A stretch of DNA of 55,114 nt, from the NCBI GenBank assembly GCA_017431165.1, contig JAFRLO010000018.1, forward strand, positions 1-55,114, read 5' to 3'. This document shows positions 51,902 to 55,114 of the stretch, in pieces (the stretch's first letter is position 1; each line of letters begins with the position of its first letter). The stretch comes from Eggerthellaceae bacterium. Lineage in GTDB: Bacteria > Actinomycetota > Coriobacteriia > Coriobacteriales > Eggerthellaceae. Made by a program: the position numbers and the translations under genes. Under the pieces are notes generated by a model, which was given only the letters and a program-made list of their open reading frames with translations, did not search any database and was not told where the DNA came from.

Positions 51902-53872
51902 ATGTTCGACAATCTTTTCAAGCCGATAAAAATCGGTAGCTTGGAGGTAAAAAACAGGATTGTGAATGAGCCCATGGGCCTTTCGTATTGCGATGAGAAC
52001 GGCAAATGCACCGACCGTGAGAGCGCATTTTATGCCGAGCGCGCCAAAGGCGGAATCGGCTTAGTTCTCACCGAATGCATGCCGGTCGTGCCCGGCGGTC
52101 CGATTGGCGTGCGCGGTGGTGGTAACTCCCGCCAGTTCCTCGTCACCACCGATGATGCGATTCCCGAACTCAAGAAGCTTGCCGATGCGGTTCACGCAGA
52201 GGGCGGCGCGGTCATGATCGAGATCTATCATTCCGGCAACCAGGGCGAGTATTACTCTGAGGCTGATGGGCTTACCTTGTCCCCGTCCGGCCAGGAGTCT
52301 GCTCTCACCCATGCGCCTACGCGCGCGATGACAGTTGATGAGATCCACGAAGTCATCCAGTGCTTCGTCGACGCAACGGTTCGCGCACAGAAGGCTGGCA
52401 TCGACGGTGTCGAGCTCCATGGCGCACACGGTTATCTAATCAACGAGTTTTTAAGCCCATACAGCAATCATCGCACCGACGAATACGGCGGAAACACGGA
52501 GAACCGCTGCCGCATCGTCAAGGAGATCATGGAAGGCATCCGTGCAGTGCTTCCGGATTATCCTGTGATTATCCGCTACAGCGCAGACGAGTATCTGCGT
52601 TGCACGCCTGCTGGCGATGTGGGCATCACGCTCGAAGAGGGCGTGAAGATCGCCAAGGAATTCGAGAAATACGGCATCGATGCCATCGATGTTTCCGCCG
52701 GTACCTACGAGACCATGAACTGGGCATGGGAGCCGGTCGGTTTCGAGCAAGGCTGGAAGATCGGCAATGCAAAGGCCGTCAAAGAAGCAGTGAACATTCC
52801 AGTCATCGCCTGCTCCGTACTGCGTGATCCTGCATATTGCGATAAGATCATCGCTGAGGGCTACGTCGACATGGTCGGCTCTGCCCGCCAGTTCCTCGCA
52901 GACCCTTATTGGCCCACCAAGGCGAAGGAAGGTCGCATCAACGAGATTCGTCGTTGCATCTCCTGCCTTAACTGCATGGAGACCCTTATGGGCGACGGCG
53001 TCGGTTGCTCGATTAACCCGCGTGCGGGTCACGAGGCCGAACTTGGGAAGCCTGCCAAGGACGGCGACGGACGTAAGGTCGTCATTGTCGGCGCAGGTCC
53101 TTCGGGCATGGAGGCGGCGCACGTTCTTGCGGAGCGCGGCTTTAAGCCTGTCATCCTCGAGGCGAAGGCCCAGACGGGCGGTCAACTCAACTATGCTGAC
53201 AAGGCACCGTTCAAGTATCGCATCGATTGGCTCATGGGCTTCCAGCGCACTTTCTGCGAAAAACATGGCGTGCAGATCAAGCTCGATACTCCCGGTACGG
53301 TCGAGAACATCCAAGCTGAAGAGCCCTACGCGGTCATCTGGGCAGCTGGTGCTGCTCCTGTCAAGCCCGGCTCCATCCCTGGCGTGAACCTCGATTGCGT
53401 CGTAACGCCGCCGCAGGTTCTTTCGGGTGACGTTATGCTTCTGGGCAAGAAGATATGCGTTGTCGGCTCCGGCATGACGGGCATCGAGACCGCCGAGTTC
53501 CTTGCCGAGAAGGATAAGGGCAACACGGTCGATGTGTACGAGATGGCCGAAAAGATCGGTCCTGGCATGCATTTCCAGACTCTCATCGACGTCATGGGAC
53601 GTCTCGTGCCCACGGGCGCGGGTCTGTTCCCGGGTCACAAGCTCATCGAGATCCGCGAGGGCGAAGCCGACTTCGAGAAGGTCGACACAGGTGAAAAGGT
53701 GACGGCCACGTTCGATGTCCTCGTTCTCTCGCTCGGCACGCGTGGCCTCCCGGTTCCCGAGGACGTCAAGGCTGCGTTCCCTGACATCATCGTGGCTGGC
53801 GATGCCGAACATGCTGGTCGTATCGCCCATGCAACCTCAACAGGCTACATGGCTGCCTACAACCTCAAGTAA
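51902..53872 (+). CDS. Old yellow enzyme-type NADH:flavin oxidoreductase (2,4-dienoyl-CoA reductase/BaiCD-like)
   Basis: The 656-residue three-domain enzyme has an FMN TIM barrel (about 1-340) with the OYE motif HGAHGYLINEFLSP. A [4Fe-4S] site follows with cysteines in CISCLNCME and a fourth in GVGCSINP. FAD- and NAD(P)-binding Rossmann domains (VVIVGAGPSGMEAA; ICVVGSGMTGIETAE) complete it. Relatives reduce C=C bonds of enoyl-CoAs, bile-acid intermediates or flavonoids such as daidzein. The start is set by AAGGAGG; the spacing is long. The zinc alcohol dehydrogenase follows. The substrate is unknown. Confidence 0.92.
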   Translation: MFDNLFKPIKIGSLEVKNRIVNEPMGLSYCDENGKCTDRESAFYAERAKGGIGLVLTECMPVVPGGPIGVRGGGNSRQFLVTTDDAIPELKKLADAVHAEGGAVMIEIYHSGNQGEYYSEADGLTLSPSGQESALTHAPTRAMTVDEIHEVIQCFVDATVRAQKAGIDGVELHGAHGYLINEFLSPYSNHRTDEYGGNTENRCRIVKEIMEGIRAVLPDYPVIIRYSADEYLRCTPAGDVGITLEEGVKIAKEFEKYGIDAIDVSAGTYETMNWAWEPVGFEQGWKIGNAKAVKEAVNIPVIACSVLRDPAYCDKIIAEGYVDMVGSARQFLADPYWPTKAKEGRINEIRRCISCLNCMETLMGDGVGCSINPRAGHEAELGKPAKDGDGRKVVIVGAGPSGMEAAHVLAERGFKPVILEAKAQTGGQLNYADKAPFKYRIDWLMGFQRTFCEKHGVQIKLDTPGTVENIQAEEPYAVIWAAGAAPVKPGSIPGVNLDCVVTPPQVLSGDVMLLGKKICVVGSGMTGIETAEFLAEKDKGNTVDVYEMAEKIGPGMHFQTLIDVMGRLVPTGAGLFPGHKLIEIREGEADFEKVDTGEKVTATFDVLVLSLGTRGLPVPEDVKAAFPDIIVAGDAEHAGRIAHATSTGYMAAYNLK

Positions 53873-53886
53873 AACATTTCGATTAT

Positions 53887-53912
53887 GCGGAGTGGCTGAA
53901 AGGCCGCTCCGC
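53887..53912 (+). terminator. Hairpin between the OYE and alcohol dehydrogenase genes
   Basis: A 10-bp stem with one G-T pair (GCGGAGTGGC / GCCGCTCCGC, loop TGAAAG) is followed by TTCAGTT, a poor T run. It may attenuate readthrough or stabilise the upstream message. Confidence 0.5.
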
Positions 53913-53954
53913 TTCAGTTAAAGCTATAAAGTGCAAACGAAAGGAGCACGCAAC

Positions 53955-55058
53955 ATGAAGATTAAAGCAGCGGTAGTCGAGGAGCACGGTGCTCCGTTCA
54001 CTTTCAAAGAGCTTGAGATTGCCGATCCGCGCGAGGACGAGATTCTCGTTCGCGTCGTGTCCTCCGGCTTGTGCGGCACCGACGAGCATGCACGTCTCGG
54101 CCACATCCCTGTCCGTACGCCCATCGTGCTCGGTCATGAGGGCGCCGGCATCGTCGAGAAGGTCGGCTCGGCCGTCACGGATATCGCCGTCGGCGACCAT
54201 GTCGTCATGTCTTTCGGCGCTTGCTTCGAGTGCAAGCACTGCGAGGAGATGGGCCCCTATGCGTGCGACGATTGGAAGAAGGTCAACTTCGGCGGTCGTA
54301 TGCTTGACGGCTATACGCCTCTTAAGACCGAGGATGGCGAGGAAGTGAACGACTTTTTCGCACAGAGCTCGTGCGCGACATATGCGGTCTGCAAGGCGAA
54401 TCAGGCTGCGGTCATCGATCCCGACTTCGATCTCGAGATCGCCGGTCCGCTCGCATGCGGCATCCAGACTGGTTGCGGCATCGTCATGAACACTCTCAAG
54501 ATGCAGGAGAATCCTTCTCCTCAGAGCTTTGCCGTTTACGGCTGCGGTTCCGTTGGCATGGCCGCCCTCATGGCAGCCAAGATCTGCGGCGCTGACCCCA
54601 TCATCGCAATCGGTGGTAGCGAGAAGAAGCTTGCGCTTGCTAAGGAGCTCGGTGCCACGCATGTCATCAATCGCAAGGAAGTCGACAACCTCGAGGAAGC
54701 CGTCCGCGCAATCTGCCCGCAGGGCGTCGAGAATGCGGTCGAGACCTCTGGCAACGCCACCATGGCCCTGACGATGCTGCACACGGGCAGCTTCCTGGGC
54801 AAGTGCGTCAATGCTGGCGCATCCAGGCTCGACTCGTGGCATTTCCCGTCCGAGCTGGGCTCGAAGTCCCTGTACGGCGTGAGCATGGGCTGGTCCAATC
54901 CCAAGACGTTCATCCCGTATCTTGCCGAGCTTTACAAGGAAGGCAAGCTTCCGTATGACAAGATCATCACGAAGTTCCCGTTCTCCGAGATCAATGAGGT
55001 TGCCAAGGCCTCTGCCGCCGGCGAGATCATCAAGGGCGTCATCATCATGGACAAGTAG
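53955..55058 (+). CDS. Zinc-dependent alcohol dehydrogenase
   Basis: The 367-residue medium-chain dehydrogenase has catalytic zinc ligands Cys in GLCGTDEH and His in LGHEGAG, a structural zinc loop C-x2-C-x2-C-x7-C (CFECKHCEEMGPYAC) and the nucleotide motif GCGSVGMAAL. It resembles benzyl/aryl-alcohol dehydrogenases. AAAGGAG precedes the ATG. It probably acts with the OYE reductase upstream in one reductive pathway. The 56 bases after its stop are GC-rich (GGCGTCGCGCG...) and may begin a terminator cut by the window end. Confidence 0.93.
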   Translation: MKIKAAVVEEHGAPFTFKELEIADPREDEILVRVVSSGLCGTDEHARLGHIPVRTPIVLGHEGAGIVEKVGSAVTDIAVGDHVVMSFGACFECKHCEEMGPYACDDWKKVNFGGRMLDGYTPLKTEDGEEVNDFFAQSSCATYAVCKANQAAVIDPDFDLEIAGPLACGIQTGCGIVMNTLKMQENPSPQSFAVYGCGSVGMAALMAAKICGADPIIAIGGSEKKLALAKELGATHVINRKEVDNLEEAVRAICPQGVENAVETSGNATMALTMLHTGSFLGKCVNAGASRLDSWHFPSELGSKSLYGVSMGWSNPKTFIPYLAELYKEGKLPYDKIITKFPFSEINEVAKASAAGEIIKGVIIMDK

Positions 55059-55114
55059 CGTCCATCCGGAACGGAACGCATTCAACAAGGAGCGGCGTCG
55101 CGCGTGCGGCGCCG

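Noticed and set aside
52451-53830. 459-residue open frame on - across the OYE gene
   Set aside because: Antisense shadow of a well-supported multidomain reductase, with no motif of its own.

Overview
The window reads as a chromosomal segment of an anaerobic, medium-GC, Gram-positive-type actinobacterium, most likely of the Coriobacteriia (Eggerthellaceae-like). This is inference from gene content: lipoproteins with Gram-positive style lipoboxes, an oxygen-independent (early cobalt insertion) cobalamin pathway, an OFA-type MFS carrier, a multidomain old-yellow-enzyme oxidoreductase, a zinc-ribbon/TM/coiled-coil protein and AGGAGG-type ribosome binding sites. No rRNA, complete tRNA, CRISPR array, insertion sequence or phage gene was recognised.

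Layout. 1-0.5 kb: the 3' end and terminator of something upstream, plus a doubtful small gene. 0.5-4.8 kb (+): a FecCD-type ABC importer operon (surface Ig-like protein, permease, ATPase, lipoprotein receptor) that ends with a small TiaS-like 'DDTD' protein. 4.9-8.3 kb (-): iron-sulfur-flavoprotein-like reductase, alpha/beta hydrolase, dicarboxylate symporter, orphan Vsr nuclease. 8.4-26.8 kb: a nearly complete anaerobic cobalamin pathway. cbiL stands alone on +. A cobalamin riboswitch controls cbiK, which encodes a chelatase homologue carried on a lipoprotein signal, and a NEAT-like lipoprotein lies just after it. A second, shorter cobalamin riboswitch heads a tight operon of about 15 kb: NEAT-like lipoprotein, cbiD, cbiF, cbiGH, cbiJ, cbiET, cbiA, cbiB, cobD, cbiP, cbiC, a second FecCD-type importer and a Cys-rich small protein. 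27.3-41.6 kb: mixed genes (lipoprotein, DMT exporter, shikimate kinase, two MATE transporters, MFS carrier, zinc-ribbon membrane protein, peptidoglycan hydrolase, galE, trkA-like gene, hydantoinase-like ATPase). 40.3-46.7 kb: an FAD oxidoreductase plus CCG iron-sulfur protein pair, a secreted protein and a two-component system. 46.8-55.1 kb (+): a basic membrane protein, purL, a MoaD/ThiS-like protein, and an old-yellow-enzyme/alcohol dehydrogenase pair.

How the parts fit. Sirohydrochlorin would be metallated by a CbiK-type chelatase and processed by CbiL, H, F, G, D, J, E/T, C, A, P, B and CobD to adenosylcobinamide-phosphate. Genes for early uroporphyrinogen methylation, adenosylation and lower-ligand assembly are not in the window. 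The unusual feature is an extracytoplasmic set in the same regulon: lipoprotein CbiK, two NEAT-like lipoproteins and a FecCD importer. This suggests coordinated capture or processing of a metal-tetrapyrrole or corrinoid outside the membrane.

Two genes about 3 kb apart (response regulator at 44.4 kb, CCG iron-sulfur protein at 41.7 kb) each look as though a single base is missing. They are either recent mutations or assembly indels.
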